DNA from: Lactobacillus sp.
GTDB taxonomy: Bacteria > Bacillota > Bacilli > Lactobacillales > Lactobacillaceae
DNA length: 64,000 nucleotides
NCBI GenBank assembly: GCA_030455605.1
Contig: JAKDPD010000005.1
Coordinates: 1 to 64,000, forward strand
Direction of reading: 5' to 3'
The notes under the pieces are model-generated. The model ran no database searches and had not been told where the DNA came from. It worked only from the letters and a program-made list of their open reading frames with translations. A program made the translations under genes and the position numbers. Below are positions 26,291 through 35,820 of this stretch, piece by piece (positions within the stretch are counted from its first letter, which is position 1; every line of letters begins with the position of its first letter).

Positions 26291-28668
26291 ATGAAATTTA
26301 ATAAGCTGTATCGTACAGTCTTATTGGCTAGTTTAGCCATTAGCCCACTAGTTTTAAGCCAGCAACCCGTTCATGCGGATCAAACAGCACAATCCGCTAA
26401 TCAGCAAGCTTCCAGTACCAACTCAAGTACCAATACGACTACTAGTACCTCAAGTGCCACCAGTAGCACGTCTACACCTAGCAGCAGTTCCACTGCCACG
26501 AGTGCAAGTCATGCAAGCAGCAAGCAAAGTAGCACAAGTACGGTAGCAAGTACGCCTAATAGCGCAAGCAGCAGCTCTTCAAGCAGCAAACCAGCTCCAG
26601 CACCCAAGCCAAGCAACAGCCAGGCTGACTGGAAGAAGTTACCAAATCGTTTAAGTAAAGCCGCTGTCAGACGCCTCGTTAGAGCTTGCGGCATTAAATA
26701 TCGGAAACTATCAAAAAACCAACTGGCAGCACTGCGCAAAATTAATCTACACAGTAAGCGGCCCCGTTCTGGGAGACGTTTAACTTATAAGAACATGGCT
26801 GACATTGCCACTGCATTAATCAATGGTAATAAACGCTACCGGATTCCTTATTTCAAGGCTAACAAGATTGAGAACTTGAATAGTGCATATACGGTTGATG
26901 CGCAAGATGCACCAAACGGACCAAAATCCAAGTTGGATATTTGGGATTCATGGGCTGTTCAAAATCCCAAAGATGGCACTGTCACTAATTGGAATGGTTA
27001 TCAATTAGTCATTGCCATGATGGGTAAAGCTGATCCAGGTGCCAACTCAAACCACCTTTATCTGATGTACAACAAGTATGGAGATAAAAACTACCAAGAC
27101 TGGAAAGTCGCTGGTTCGATTTTTGGTTATAATGCCAGCTCAGCCTTACAGCAATGGTCTGGATCAACGACTGTCAACAGTGATCACAGTCTTCAGCTCT
27201 ATTACACCAAAGTCCTCGATACACCTGAAGCACACTAGAAACAGAGTTTAGCTTCAGCAACCATCAATTTAAAGCTGGACGCCGATGGCTTACCATTCTT
27301 ACCAGAGAATGCCATTAGCAACGACCGGGTTATTTTTGAAGGAGACGGTTTCCACTATCAGACGTTTGCACAATATCTTTCCGCTAAAGCTTCCTATCCC
27401 AATAATAGCAATAGCGACTTGTCTGCATTGAGAGATCCACACCTGTTTACAGATACTGATAATCAACACTACCTAGTCTTCGAAGGAAACACCGGAGAGG
27501 GCGACGGCAATATTGAGGGGATTAATCAGCTCTTTGACTTCAATAATTATGGTGGCAGTAAACGATACAATTTAAGGACTTTGCTGAAGATTCTTAAAAA
27601 TAAGGACCAAATTGACCGGGCGACTTGGTCTAATTAACGCTTGGTTTAATTGGGCTTAATAATGATGAAAAAGTACCAACCGTCAATAACATCTTTAATC
27701 CCTTAGTCACAGCAAATATGTCCACTGAGGAAATTGAGCGTCCTAACTTAGTACATATGAATGGCAAGTACTATTTGTTTACCGCTTCACGGCTTTGGCG
27801 CAGCAGTAACACAGATGCCACGAAGCGCGCTAATCAAAAAGTTGGTGATAGCGTGATGATGCTAGGTTATGTTTCTAAGCATTTAACTTACGGCTATCGC
27901 CCACTCAATCATTCTGGGATTGTCTTAGCTGCAAGTTTGCCAAGCAACTGGCGGACTGCAACCTATTCTTACTATGCACTGCCTGTTCAAGGCAAATCAG
28001 GTTCAAATAAACTTTTAGTCACTTCCTACATGTCAAACCGATTCCAAACCGCTGGACCTGGCATGAGTGCTTCACCAGCACCAACAATGCTGATTCAATT
28101 GAACAATAACGATACGACCAAGGTCTATCAACTCGCTGCCAACCAAAATGTTTGGCATGGCACCGCTAATGACTTTTCACGTCGCTTAATTTCAGCTACT
28201 CGTTCCGGTGCTTACTTTACCCGCAATTCAGTGTCAACTTACCGTTTCATTACCGTCACTTCTAACCAAGTGACGCATTACTTACTGGGCAAAAAGTTAG
28301 TCAAACGTGTTAAGGGACGTAAATACCTCGTCAAAGCTACTTACACGACTAATGCCGGTACAACGACTTATCTATCACTCTACAATGCTAAAACAGGTAA
28401 GCACGTTGGTTATATCAACTTGATTAACAGCTGCGCAGCCTCAGCCTTTGGTAAGGCCCATCGCTATGGCCGCAAAGTAACGATTAGATCTAATCGTTAC
28501 GCGATTTACCGGAACTTAAACGTTACCCCTAAGCCATTAAAAGTTGGGCGTGGTCGTTACTTCGCTAAGTACTACTACAAACATCTAAATGGTGGAATCT
28601 ACTACTCTTTATACAATTTAAAGACCAAAGCTTGGGTCGGCTATATCAATAGAAAAGCAACCAAGTAA
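26291..28668 (+). pseudogene. GH68 fructansucrase (levansucrase/inulosucrase), broken
   Basis: Three track ORFs (26291-27238, 27419-27637, 27718-28668) are one gene. It has a signal peptide ending near VHADQ, a long Ser/Thr-rich stretch, then a GH68 domain. The nucleophile region reads WDSWAVQNPKDG, the stabilising region ALRDPHLF, and the acid/base region TEEIERPN, so all three catalytic parts were once present. A TAG at 27236 interrupts the frame (the same frame continues as KQSLASATINL). A second break near 27637-27643 is a TAA plus loss of one base, after which the frame GLIGLNNDEK resumes. The C-terminus ends in repeats like YSLYNLKTKAWVGYI, probably for wall binding. Confidence 0.88.
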
Positions 28669-28680
28669 CGCACTAAAACA

Positions 28681-28718
28681 AAAACAACTTGCGTGTTCAT
28701 CACACAAGTTGTTTTTTT
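28681..28718 (+). terminator. Terminator of the fructansucrase pseudogene
   Basis: ACAACTTGCGTG, TTCAT loop, CACACAAGTTGT with one G-T pair, then a T-run. Confidence 0.85.
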
Positions 28719-28806
28719 ATGCCCTTTTAAAACTGGGTAATTCTTGGCACCGGCAATGAAGGTACGTTAAACTAGAAATAATTTAGCAGAAAGTAGGAAA
28801 AGTTAT

Positions 28807-29880
28807 ATGATTAAGCCACTTGCATTACAGCCACATGATCAAGTTGCCGTAGTCAGCCTTAGCGCGGGCACCTTAGGGGAAACTTTTGCAGCCCACCAGC
28901 TGCAATTAGGAATTGCACGCTTAAAAGCCATGGGACTGCAACCACGTTTCATGCCCAACGCTTTACGTGGCCGGGCCTATCTTAAGGATCATCCAGAAGC
29001 GCGCGCTGCCGACTTAAAAGCCGCATTCCTCGATCCAGCAATCAAAGGTATCATTTGTGCGATTGGCGGAGATGATACTTATCGTATTATCCCCTTTCTG
29101 CTCGATGATCCTACCTTCACGCAAGCCGTGCAACAACATCCGAAAATTTTTACCGGTTTTTCCGATACCACTATTGACCATCTAATGTTCTATCAATTAG
29201 GGATGACGAGTTTTTATGGTCCCAATTTTTTAAATGATTTGGCTGAACTCGGCACTAGCATGTTGCCTTACACTGCTGAGCATTTTCAACAATTCTTCAA
29301 AAATTCATCGACCACTGCCCTGACCTCTAGCCCGATTTGGTATGAAGAAAGAACGGACTTTTCTCCCAGTCAACTGGGTATCCCGCGGCCATCACATCTA
29401 GAAACACACGGCTATCTTGCCTTGCGGGGGCAAGGACGGATTACAGGCACGCTACTTGGCGGCTGTCTTGACAGTTTACATGATTTAATCTATCCGGTGC
29501 GTTATCAAGATGAACCCGTAATTGCCCAAAAATATCAACTTTTCCCACAAGATTGGAACAATAAGATCCTCTTTATTGAAACTTCAGAAGAACAAATAAG
29601 TCCGGCGACTTACCACACTTATTTAAAACATCTTGGCGAACATGGTGTATTCAAGCAGGTCAAGGCCATTCTCGTCGGCAAACCACAAAATGAAAAGTAC
29701 TTTGATACTTACCAACACGTTTTACGTGAGCTGACACAGCCTTACCAAACGCCAATTTTATACAATTTAAACTTCGGTCATGCCTATCCTCGCGGTGTCT
29801 TACCATACGGCTTACAAACAACCATTGATTTTGACCGCTACTGCGTGACAGTAAATGAACCCTTCTTTGCCGATAACTAA
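28807..29880 (+). CDS. S66 family LD-carboxypeptidase / MccF-like protein
   Basis: 357-aa serine peptidase of family S66 (LdcA and microcin-immunity MccF). The catalytic Ser lies in FTGFSDTTIDH and the oxyanion region in CAIGGDDTYRI. The C-terminal half has LLGGCLDSLHDLIY and the Glu-bearing FIETSEEQ. It may trim peptidoglycan tetrapeptides or inactivate peptide-nucleotide antibiotics; sequence alone does not decide. No signal peptide is seen. The gene end is duplicated in part near 36.86 kb. Confidence 0.9.
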   Translation: MIKPLALQPHDQVAVVSLSAGTLGETFAAHQLQLGIARLKAMGLQPRFMPNALRGRAYLKDHPEARAADLKAAFLDPAIKGIICAIGGDDTYRIIPFLLDDPTFTQAVQQHPKIFTGFSDTTIDHLMFYQLGMTSFYGPNFLNDLAELGTSMLPYTAEHFQQFFKNSSTTALTSSPIWYEERTDFSPSQLGIPRPSHLETHGYLALRGQGRITGTLLGGCLDSLHDLIYPVRYQDEPVIAQKYQLFPQDWNNKILFIETSEEQISPATYHTYLKHLGEHGVFKQVKAILVGKPQNEKYFDTYQHVLRELTQPYQTPILYNLNFGHAYPRGVLPYGLQTTIDFDRYCVTVNEPFFADN

Positions 29881-29942
29881 TTAAGGCTTAACAAAAAAAC
29901 ACTAGGAAAATACCTAGTGATTTTTTTAGTTTTTTGATTCAT
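29871..29942 (+). repeat. Terminator-containing repeat, copy A
   Basis: Covers the last codons of the S66 gene and its terminator (CACTAGG, AAAATA loop, CCTAGTG, T-run). Nearly the same 72 bases recur at 36859-36933 with a few substitutions and a 2-base insertion. Functions here as the S66 terminator. Confidence 0.85.
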
Positions 29943-29972
29943 CTAAAAAAGACAGGGCAATATTAAATAATG

Positions 29973-30006
29973 AAAAAAGGCACTACCAAACTGGTACCCG
30001 CCTTTT
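29973..30006 (-). terminator. Terminator of the DASS/reductase operon
   Basis: AAAAAAGGC ... GCCTTTT with an inner TACCA/TGGTA pairing. It lies 13 bases after the transporter stop on the minus strand. Confidence 0.78.
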
Positions 30007-30018
30007 CCATATCTAAAA

Positions 30019-31434
30019 TCACCAAAAACCAATGAGTTTAGTCCAGGCTAATCCACCACCAAGCCAAAGAACATTGAACATCAGCCCGAATACTGCACTT
30101 AATTTCCACCAGTCTTTAGAACTAACGTACCCAGTTGTTGATAACATTGCAGCGGGACCTGCAGAATAAGGGGTAGTTGAACAGAAGAGGGACCCAGCAA
30201 AACCTAGCATTAATCCGGCCATTAGTTTAGGAACACCTGCCCCTAATGCAATTGATAAGAAGCCAGCCAAGAGAGCTGAAATTTGGGTAGTAATACTTGG
30301 AAATAGGTAATGTAAATAAAAGTAAACTAAGAATAGTACAACCAGTACCCAAACCCAGTTAATCCCGGTTAACATGGCACCTAACGTTTTTGAAAACCAC
30401 GGAAAGAAACCCAAGGTCGTTAATTTAGCTGACATCAGCATAATAATCGATAGCCAAATTAACAAACTCCATGCACCCTTTTGTGCCATTAGGTCTTTGA
30501 CACTAATTACACCTGTCAATAGCAAAATTGAAACAGCAATAAAACCAACCATAATAGCGTCAATCCCAAATTTAGCGCCAACCAACCATAGCATTAAAGC
30601 TAAGACGAAGACACCGGCCATGATTTTTTCCGCTACGGACATTGAACCCATTTCATTCAATTTATTAGTTGCCCATGCGTGCGCATGGGGTGTTGCTTTA
30701 ACCTCTGGTGGATACAGTTTGAATAAAACGTATGGCGCTAACAGTAGCGAAATTGCTCCAGGAACAATCGCTGCTAAGAACCATTGTAGCCAAGAAATCG
30801 TGACTCCTTGAGCATTTGCAATTCCAAGTGCGACCATGTTACCTGCCAAACCAGTTAAAAACATAGTAGATGTTATAATGTTGACTTGATATTCGTTAAA
30901 AACTAAAAATGAACCGAGTTGCCGTTGTGTCCCCTTTTTAGGATCGGACCCCATTTCTTTGGAGAGTGAATCAATAATTGGAAACATGATACCGTTAACT
31001 CGCGCAATGTTACTGGGAATAGCAATTGCCATTAAAGTCTCGACAATGGAAAGTGAGTAGGCTAAGCCTAATGTTTTTCGACCAAAGTTACGGACAAACA
31101 GGTATGCGATGCGCTTACCAAGGCCCGAATTAATAAAACCTGCAGACATGAACAGACACATTGCAACCAACCAAACAGTGGTATTTCCGAAAGCAGTGGT
31201 CACTTCTTGTGTGTTAAAAATCTTGAGTACCATACCCAACGTAACAGCAATTAATGTAGTTGCTGGCATCGGTAATGGCTTCGTAATACACGCTACGATT
31301 GTTGCAACAAAAATGGCGAACAGATACCAAGCATCAGCCGTAATCGCAACTGGTCGAATTGGCGTTGCCAACCAAATCACTAGTCCTAAGACTAGTGGGG
31401 CAATCAATCCCTTATAATTAACTTTTGCTAACAT
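30019..31434 (-). CDS. DASS family anion (dicarboxylate/citrate) transporter
   Basis: 471-aa membrane protein of the divalent anion:Na+ symporter family with about 12 hydrophobic segments. Two re-entrant-type segments contain AIPSNIARVNGIMFP and FPSITTQISALLAG, the expected anion-binding places. It lies 12 bases after the FAD/FMN reductase gene and a divergent LysR regulator stands upstream of both. Uptake of fumarate or a related unsaturated acid for reduction by the neighbour is the likely role. Confidence 0.88.
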   Translation of the reverse strand: MLAKVNYKGLIAPLVLGLVIWLATPIRPVAITADAWYLFAIFVATIVACITKPLPMPATTLIAVTLGMVLKIFNTQEVTTAFGNTTVWLVAMCLFMSAGFINSGLGKRIAYLFVRNFGRKTLGLAYSLSIVETLMAIAIPSNIARVNGIMFPIIDSLSKEMGSDPKKGTQRQLGSFLVFNEYQVNIITSTMFLTGLAGNMVALGIANAQGVTISWLQWFLAAIVPGAISLLLAPYVLFKLYPPEVKATPHAHAWATNKLNEMGSMSVAEKIMAGVFVLALMLWLVGAKFGIDAIMVGFIAVSILLLTGVISVKDLMAQKGAWSLLIWLSIIMLMSAKLTTLGFFPWFSKTLGAMLTGINWVWVLVVLFLVYFYLHYLFPSITTQISALLAGFLSIALGAGVPKLMAGLMLGFAGSLFCSTTPYSAGPAAMLSTTGYVSSKDWWKLSAVFGLMFNVLWLGGGLAWTKLIGFW

Positions 31435-31446
31435 ATATGTTTCCTC

Positions 31447-33231
31447 CTATGATTTAATTTGTGCTAGCGCATTTTTAACAGCGTTACGATACCCTTTACT
31501 AGTTGCCGAAGCCCCCGAAATAATATCAACATCATAACTATTTTCCCGAATCATGGCTTCTCGCAACTGCGGAATGGCTTGTCCACCAATACTTGGTGTT
31601 TCAGCTGCTTGCAAAGTTTCAATATTGGTGATGTGTTGATCATCAACTGTAACTCGAACCGCAATTGGCAAATCTCCCATGCCTTGATTAGCAATACCGA
31701 TATACTGATTAGAAGCAGTTTTAAAAGTTGGTGTATCCTTGGTCGCATCGCTATGTAATTCTTCACTCGTTCGGGAGGGAGCAGTAATTGCATCTAACGC
31801 TATGGTCGCATTCTTCTTAGGTTTAGCGGCATTTAAGCCAGCTAGCCGACCCGAAACGAGTAAATCGGCAACGGAACTACCACCGATGTATTTCGTCGCA
31901 AACGGATCACCAAGTTCGCCCGCTTCGTAAAGGTGTGGAATAACATTACCCTCTAAATCTAAGACCTCACACTGACCATTGCGGCGAGCACCTCCGTGGG
32001 TGTGTAAAATATTGTGACGAATGGGAATGGCATAATAGGGTCCGTCAGCGAATTCACGCATCGTCGCTGTGGGGCGATCAGCGATATAATCTCGACCTCG
32101 AATCACGAAAAAGTTAAAGTCATCAACGGCTTGAATTAATCGTGGCGCTTTAATTTTTTCAGCAAGTGCGCTCAAGGTAGGCGCTTGAATGGCATGAGCT
32201 ATAACTTGTTTTATCTGGTCCTTTTTTGGTGACGTATCACGTTGGAGCTGGTCATATTCGGCTTGATCCATTACAATATGCGGATGATTTTGATTTGGTA
32301 ACATGACATAATCACCATGATTATATTGGTAGCCATGTCGATCCTCACATTGTTCATTAAGATAGCGGGTACCATCGTCACCGGCAATAAATACGCTACC
32401 AGTAAATAAAGATTTCCACTGAATCATGTAGGCAAATTGTTCGTGCGCGTGACCTTCATGCAGTGAAAATGCATGAGAATCAAAATTGGACATGTGCCAA
32501 AGTCTGGCACCAGCTTCTATGGCCAAATCAATCCCTTTCCCTTGGTTGTACAGCGTACCAATCGGTGCAAGTGAACCACGTCCAAGGTAAGTTTGGATCA
32601 TTTCAGGATTGTTTTCATAACCTCCCAAACTCATGATGACACCGTTCTTGGCAGCAATATTTCTCAATTTCCCCTTGTGTTGAATCTGAACGCCCAAAAT
32701 TGTATTAGTAACGGAATCTTGAATTAAATGTTGCGCCGGTGAGTTGTACCAAACATCGATTTTATCTAATTGATCATAAACGCCTTGACGTAATAGTTTC
32801 CAGAAACTACCATCATACAGAGTAGTCATACTTTGGTGAATCATGCCGTTGGCGTTATTGAATTCGTAATATTCACTCCGCTTGTGCATACCGGAAGGGT
32901 GGGTTTCCAATCCAAAGTCCTTTTTCGCATATTGGGGCAACTGCGTGATTTCATGAATGAAACTATTAAGTGTATCCTCATCGTGGTCAAAAGGAGAAAA
33001 GCTTTGTAGGTAATAATCCTTAGCTTTATCGAAATCGACAGCAGTGGCAAAGGCTCCAGCGGCAAAACGTGTATTGCCGCCTTCACTGCCTTCAGGCGCG
33101 GCATCAATCAGTAAAATGCGGTTGTCCCGCTTAGCGGCGTAACGTGCGGCAGTGGCTCCTGCACCACCGAAACCAATCACGATGACATCGTACTTGGCAT
33201 CCCAAACTAGTGTATTTGAATAATTCATCAT
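31447..33231 (-). CDS. FAD-dependent fumarate reductase-like enzyme with C-terminal FMN-binding domain
   Basis: 594 aa. The N-terminal FAD fold has VIVIGFGGAGATAARYAAKR, a central fumarate reductase/succinate dehydrogenase flavoprotein domain follows, and FAD is closed by GGSSVADLLVSGRLAG. The last 90 residues are an FMN-binding domain with SGASAT, whose Thr is the usual site of covalent FMN attachment by ApbE; apbE is not in the window. No signal peptide is seen, so it is cytosolic. Possible substrates are fumarate, urocanate or cinnamate-like acids. AAGGAG precedes the start; a second in-frame ATG three bases later is equally possible. Confidence 0.88.
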   Translation of the reverse strand: MMNYSNTLVWDAKYDVIVIGFGGAGATAARYAAKRDNRILLIDAAPEGSEGGNTRFAAGAFATAVDFDKAKDYYLQSFSPFDHDEDTLNSFIHEITQLPQYAKKDFGLETHPSGMHKRSEYYEFNNANGMIHQSMTTLYDGSFWKLLRQGVYDQLDKIDVWYNSPAQHLIQDSVTNTILGVQIQHKGKLRNIAAKNGVIMSLGGYENNPEMIQTYLGRGSLAPIGTLYNQGKGIDLAIEAGARLWHMSNFDSHAFSLHEGHAHEQFAYMIQWKSLFTGSVFIAGDDGTRYLNEQCEDRHGYQYNHGDYVMLPNQNHPHIVMDQAEYDQLQRDTSPKKDQIKQVIAHAIQAPTLSALAEKIKAPRLIQAVDDFNFFVIRGRDYIADRPTATMREFADGPYYAIPIRHNILHTHGGARRNGQCEVLDLEGNVIPHLYEAGELGDPFATKYIGGSSVADLLVSGRLAGLNAAKPKKNATIALDAITAPSRTSEELHSDATKDTPTFKTASNQYIGIANQGMGDLPIAVRVTVDDQHITNIETLQAAETPSIGGQAIPQLREAMIRENSYDVDIISGASATSKGYRNAVKNALAQIKS

Positions 33232-33317
33232 TAAGACTCCTTTTAGTGAACTTCTTAATTTGTAATATAAGCTTTTGAAAAATTGGATTCAATTTTATTT
33301 ATCATGTGAATGGTGGA

Positions 33318-33384
33318 TTGTTATCCTTCTCATATTGCTGATATAACAAGGATCATTACATTTATGAAGCTAGAAGCTTATAAT
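33318..33384. promoter_or_regulatory. Divergent control region of the LysR/reductase unit
   Basis: Holds a TATAAT at 33379-33384 with a weak TTACAT 17 bases upstream, for the LysR gene. It also holds an imperfect inverted repeat TTATCCTT / AAGGATCA spanning about 33319-33356, a possible LysR-type binding site. The remainder of the 206-bp gap is AT-rich with nothing else recognisable. Confidence 0.4.
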
Positions 33385-33437
33385 CTAATAAAATGGACTT
33401 ATTTAAAAAAATTATAAGTTAATTGAGGGTGGAAAAA

Positions 33438-34337
33438 TTGAATGAACGTGATTTAACCTATTTTTGTAAATTAATTGAGTTAGGTTCCTATACCAAAACG
33501 GCCAACTTTTTTGAAGTTACGCAACCAACAATTTCAGCCGCGGTCAAACGGTTATCACAACAATATAATGATCCGCTGATTATTCAAAAAAATCGAAAAA
33601 GTCAGTTGTTTCTGACCACAGCTGGTATGATTCTGTATGACAAAGGGCTCAAACTAATCAACGACTTAAAAAGTCTTAACTATGACGTTGGTCACGCTAA
33701 TGATAAAAAAATCCGTATCGCCTTTTCGGGAATTGCAGGAGGATTTTATATGCCGGACATCGTCCTAGCCTTTTATCAAGCCGGTATCGCATCAATGCTT
33801 GACCCAACATTTATTCGCTCATCTTCGGCTTTAAAAGATTTATCTGCTGGTAAGGTGGACGTGGCAATTTATTCGTGGAACGTCCCCTTCAATGACCCCA
33901 AGTACTATTTGCGGACGCTCGAAGTAACGGATTTTGTCATTATTTGTCGAGCGGATACACCACTCGCAAAAATGGATAATATTACGGTGGATCAATTACG
34001 CCATCTTGACTTTATTGCTCGTGATCGCGAATACCTTACAACGGAAGCCTTGCTAGAAACCTGTCATAAAGAAGATTTTTCTCCCAATATCATTTATAAA
34101 GCTAATACGTTAGAACTGATGATTAACTTAGTTCAACGTGGTATGGGAGTAGCTTTGATTCTTGAGAACCGTATCAGGGACATCGCTGGAATCGCTATTA
34201 TTCATATCCGTCCCTCACAACGGATGTACTCTTATTCACAAATTGCGATGCGTAAAAGTTTCATTCCGAATAAATACCAACGTAAGGGGATTGAAATTTT
34301 ACGTAACTTTAAAGCTGGTCAATCTTGGTATGAATAA
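33438..34337 (+). CDS. LysR family transcriptional regulator
   Basis: 299-aa LysR regulator. The N-terminal winged HTH (residues 5-60) reads LIELGSYTKTANFFEVTQPTISAAVKRL, and the rest is the LysR effector-binding domain. I start at the TTG at 33438, 5 bases after GAGGGTGG, instead of the track's TTG at 33423. It is divergent from the FAD/FMN reductase and DASS transporter, which it probably controls in response to their substrate. Confidence 0.9.
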   Translation: MNERDLTYFCKLIELGSYTKTANFFEVTQPTISAAVKRLSQQYNDPLIIQKNRKSQLFLTTAGMILYDKGLKLINDLKSLNYDVGHANDKKIRIAFSGIAGGFYMPDIVLAFYQAGIASMLDPTFIRSSSALKDLSAGKVDVAIYSWNVPFNDPKYYLRTLEVTDFVIICRADTPLAKMDNITVDQLRHLDFIARDREYLTTEALLETCHKEDFSPNIIYKANTLELMINLVQRGMGVALILENRIRDIAGIAIIHIRPSQRMYSYSQIAMRKSFIPNKYQRKGIEILRNFKAGQSWYE

Positions 34338-34375
34338 GAAATACGCAACGTATTGCGATATTATAATTACACACA

Positions 34376-34416
34376 AAATAGGCCTCTCAAATTTGATTTT
34401 GAGAGGCTTATTTTTA
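34376..34416. terminator. Terminator after the LysR gene
   Basis: CCTCTCAAA ... TTTGAGAGG with flanking A- and T-runs, after the LysR stop. The 329 bases between the LysR gene and the next gene hold this hairpin, a possible 53-aa ORF and a second terminator. Confidence 0.85.
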
Positions 34417-34575
34417 TTGATGTTCTTGCAAATTATGATTAATTATTTTGCGTGTTGAAGGTAAAACAATCATATCCACCCTGCCACCTTTCAAGCCATA
34501 CTTGGCAACAACTTCTAAGATCAACACTAACGAGATGACCACTGTACTGATTCTTAAAACCTTCTTGAAATTCAA
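34414..34575 (-). other. Possible 53-aa membrane ORF (low support)
   Basis: In a frame not listed in the track, a TTG at 34575 opens LNFKKVLRISTVVISLVLIL, a basic start plus a hydrophobic helix, and continues to a Lys/Arg-rich tail ending at 34414. GGGGG lies only 4 bases before the TTG. The ORF lies between two terminators. The track ORF at 34439-34645 covers the same DNA in another frame but looks compositionally random. It could be a small toxin-like peptide or a gene remnant. Confidence 0.3.
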
Positions 34576-34604
34576 ATACCCCCGTTGAACTTTTCAGACA
34601 AAAA

Positions 34605-34633
34605 ATGGATAAGTTAGAAACTAACTTATCCAT
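34605..34633 (-). terminator. Terminator of the ferric reductase-like gene
   Basis: ATGGATAAGTTAG, AAA loop, CTAACTTATCCAT with T-run on the minus-strand side, 34 bases after the stop at 34667. Confidence 0.85.
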
Positions 34634-34666
34634 CGCAACCCTCAAATCGAATTGAACGGCTCAATA

Positions 34667-35275
34667 TCAATTAACACGGGACACTTTAACTTTTCTGTGG
34701 ATAAAGCTAATAACTGCCACCAGTGTTAACAAGACAAAGCTAACATAAAACAACACATTCTGACGAAAAACAGCCATGCTCGAAACATGACAAAAGATCA
34801 ACAAAATGGCAACTAGGTTGAGCCGATGAACTACCATGACCCGCCGATGTGGCAAAACACCAGCTAATTTACGGTTAAGCTGACGAATCCAAGCCACATG
34901 TGCTTTAAGATCACCATTTAAGAATAGCATTGAGAAAAGACCAATGACCACGAGCAAAACAAGCCCGAAAAACCCAACCATCGTTGTAAAATTCACTTCT
35001 TGTGTCAACTTGAAGCTCTTATGTAAAATTGCCAAAACGACAGTGCCAATCCCCATCGCCATATGTCCACGATAAATGACTGTCATGCCAAGCCAACGAG
35101 AAACCCAATTAGGTCTGCTAGCAAGAAAAAGGGCATTTAACATAAAACTATACGCTAAAATCCCTAAAACTACGGGCATTACTTGATAAGCACTCGCCTG
35201 AATTGAAGGGTAAACCGCAACGATTAAAAAAAGCGCTGGGACGAGACTTAAGAGTGATAAACCAAATTTTTTCAT
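34667..35275 (-). CDS. Ferric reductase-like transmembrane protein
   Basis: 202 aa with six hydrophobic segments. His residues sit within or next to segments (YRGHMAMG, AILHKSF, VVHRLNL, FCHVSSMA), the arrangement of heme-b ligands in ferric reductase-like domains (also YedZ/MsrQ). It could pass electrons across the membrane. It is convergent with the LysR gene and two genes away from the FMN-bearing reductase, so a shared electron route is possible but unproven. The ribosome site is weak. Confidence 0.75.
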   Translation of the reverse strand: MKKFGLSLLSLVPALFLIVAVYPSIQASAYQVMPVVLGILAYSFMLNALFLASRPNWVSRWLGMTVIYRGHMAMGIGTVVLAILHKSFKLTQEVNFTTMVGFFGLVLLVVIGLFSMLFLNGDLKAHVAWIRQLNRKLAGVLPHRRVMVVHRLNLVAILLIFCHVSSMAVFRQNVLFYVSFVLLTLVAVISFIHRKVKVSRVN

Positions 35276-35442
35276 ATTGCAACCTGTGCCTTTCGCTTAA
35301 TAGTGACTAGCTTGCTAAAGTCAGCGCTAATTAGGAATAGTGTAACGTGAGTGAATCAGAATCAAAAGTCTAAAAAAGCCCAATTTATCCAAAAAGCCAG
35401 AAGCTTTATTGCGAAAATGTCCCTAAAAAACTTCATATTGCT

Positions 35443-35560
35443 ACGGTTGCCCATTGACAATGGCTAAACCATCATCCAATCCCATGGTTACAGTATCTGT
35501 GTAAAAAACACAGTGTGGTGAAATCAAGACGTTAGACATTGCCTGTAGGAATAAGCAGAC
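35443..35560 (-). pseudogene. D-2-hydroxyacid dehydrogenase remnant
   Basis: On the minus strand one frame reads AMSNVLISPHCVFYTDT, the characteristic segment with the catalytic His region of D-lactate/D-hydroxyisocaproate dehydrogenases, then GLDDGLAIVNGQP and a stop. About six residues expected between TDT and LDDG are missing. Upstream the frame is broken; a short stretch near 35600-35690 may be more of the gene. The rest of the 545-base gap (35276-35820) holds only weak hairpins. Confidence 0.7.
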
Positions 35561-35698
35561 ATACACGCACTAGTGACGGTTACTTTATCAACAAATTGTC
35601 ACAGATAGCGATTTAAAGTCTGACTCAAAACGGATATGTTGACGATAACTTGGGCGTTATGAATAATCGCCAGTAATCTACGACGATTACAGATAATC

Positions 35699-35721
35699 GC
35701 CGAATTAGTTATCAATTCGGC
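35699..35721. repeat. Inverted repeat hairpin
   Basis: GCCGAATT and AATTCGGC around a 7-base loop, 35 bases upstream of the NUDIX promoter. No T-run, so it is not a good terminator. Confidence 0.4.
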
Positions 35722-35752
35722 TAAGTATGGGGCCTTTATTAATCTGAAGCTA

Positions 35753-35761
35753 TGCTATAAT
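35753..35761 (+). promoter_or_regulatory. Extended -10 promoter of the NUDIX gene
   Basis: TGCTATAAT (TG-N-TATAAT) 60 bases before the ATG at 35821. Confidence 0.6.
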
Positions 35762-35820
35762 ATTGTTTATTATCCTTGTCCATGACTAAGTTCGTTTTAA
35801 TGACTATCCAGGAGGTACCC

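Noticed and set aside
27419-27637. Separate 72-aa gene
   Set aside because: It is an internal piece of the GH68 gene in the same frame as the part before the TAG.
26291-28668. Programmed frameshift or stop readthrough in the GH68 gene
   Set aside because: No slippery heptamer or stem after the TAG or near 27640 is seen, and two independent lesions point to decay.
34439-34645. 68-aa ORF on the minus strand
   Set aside because: It starts in a terminator hairpin and its sequence looks random; another frame of the same DNA looks more protein-like.
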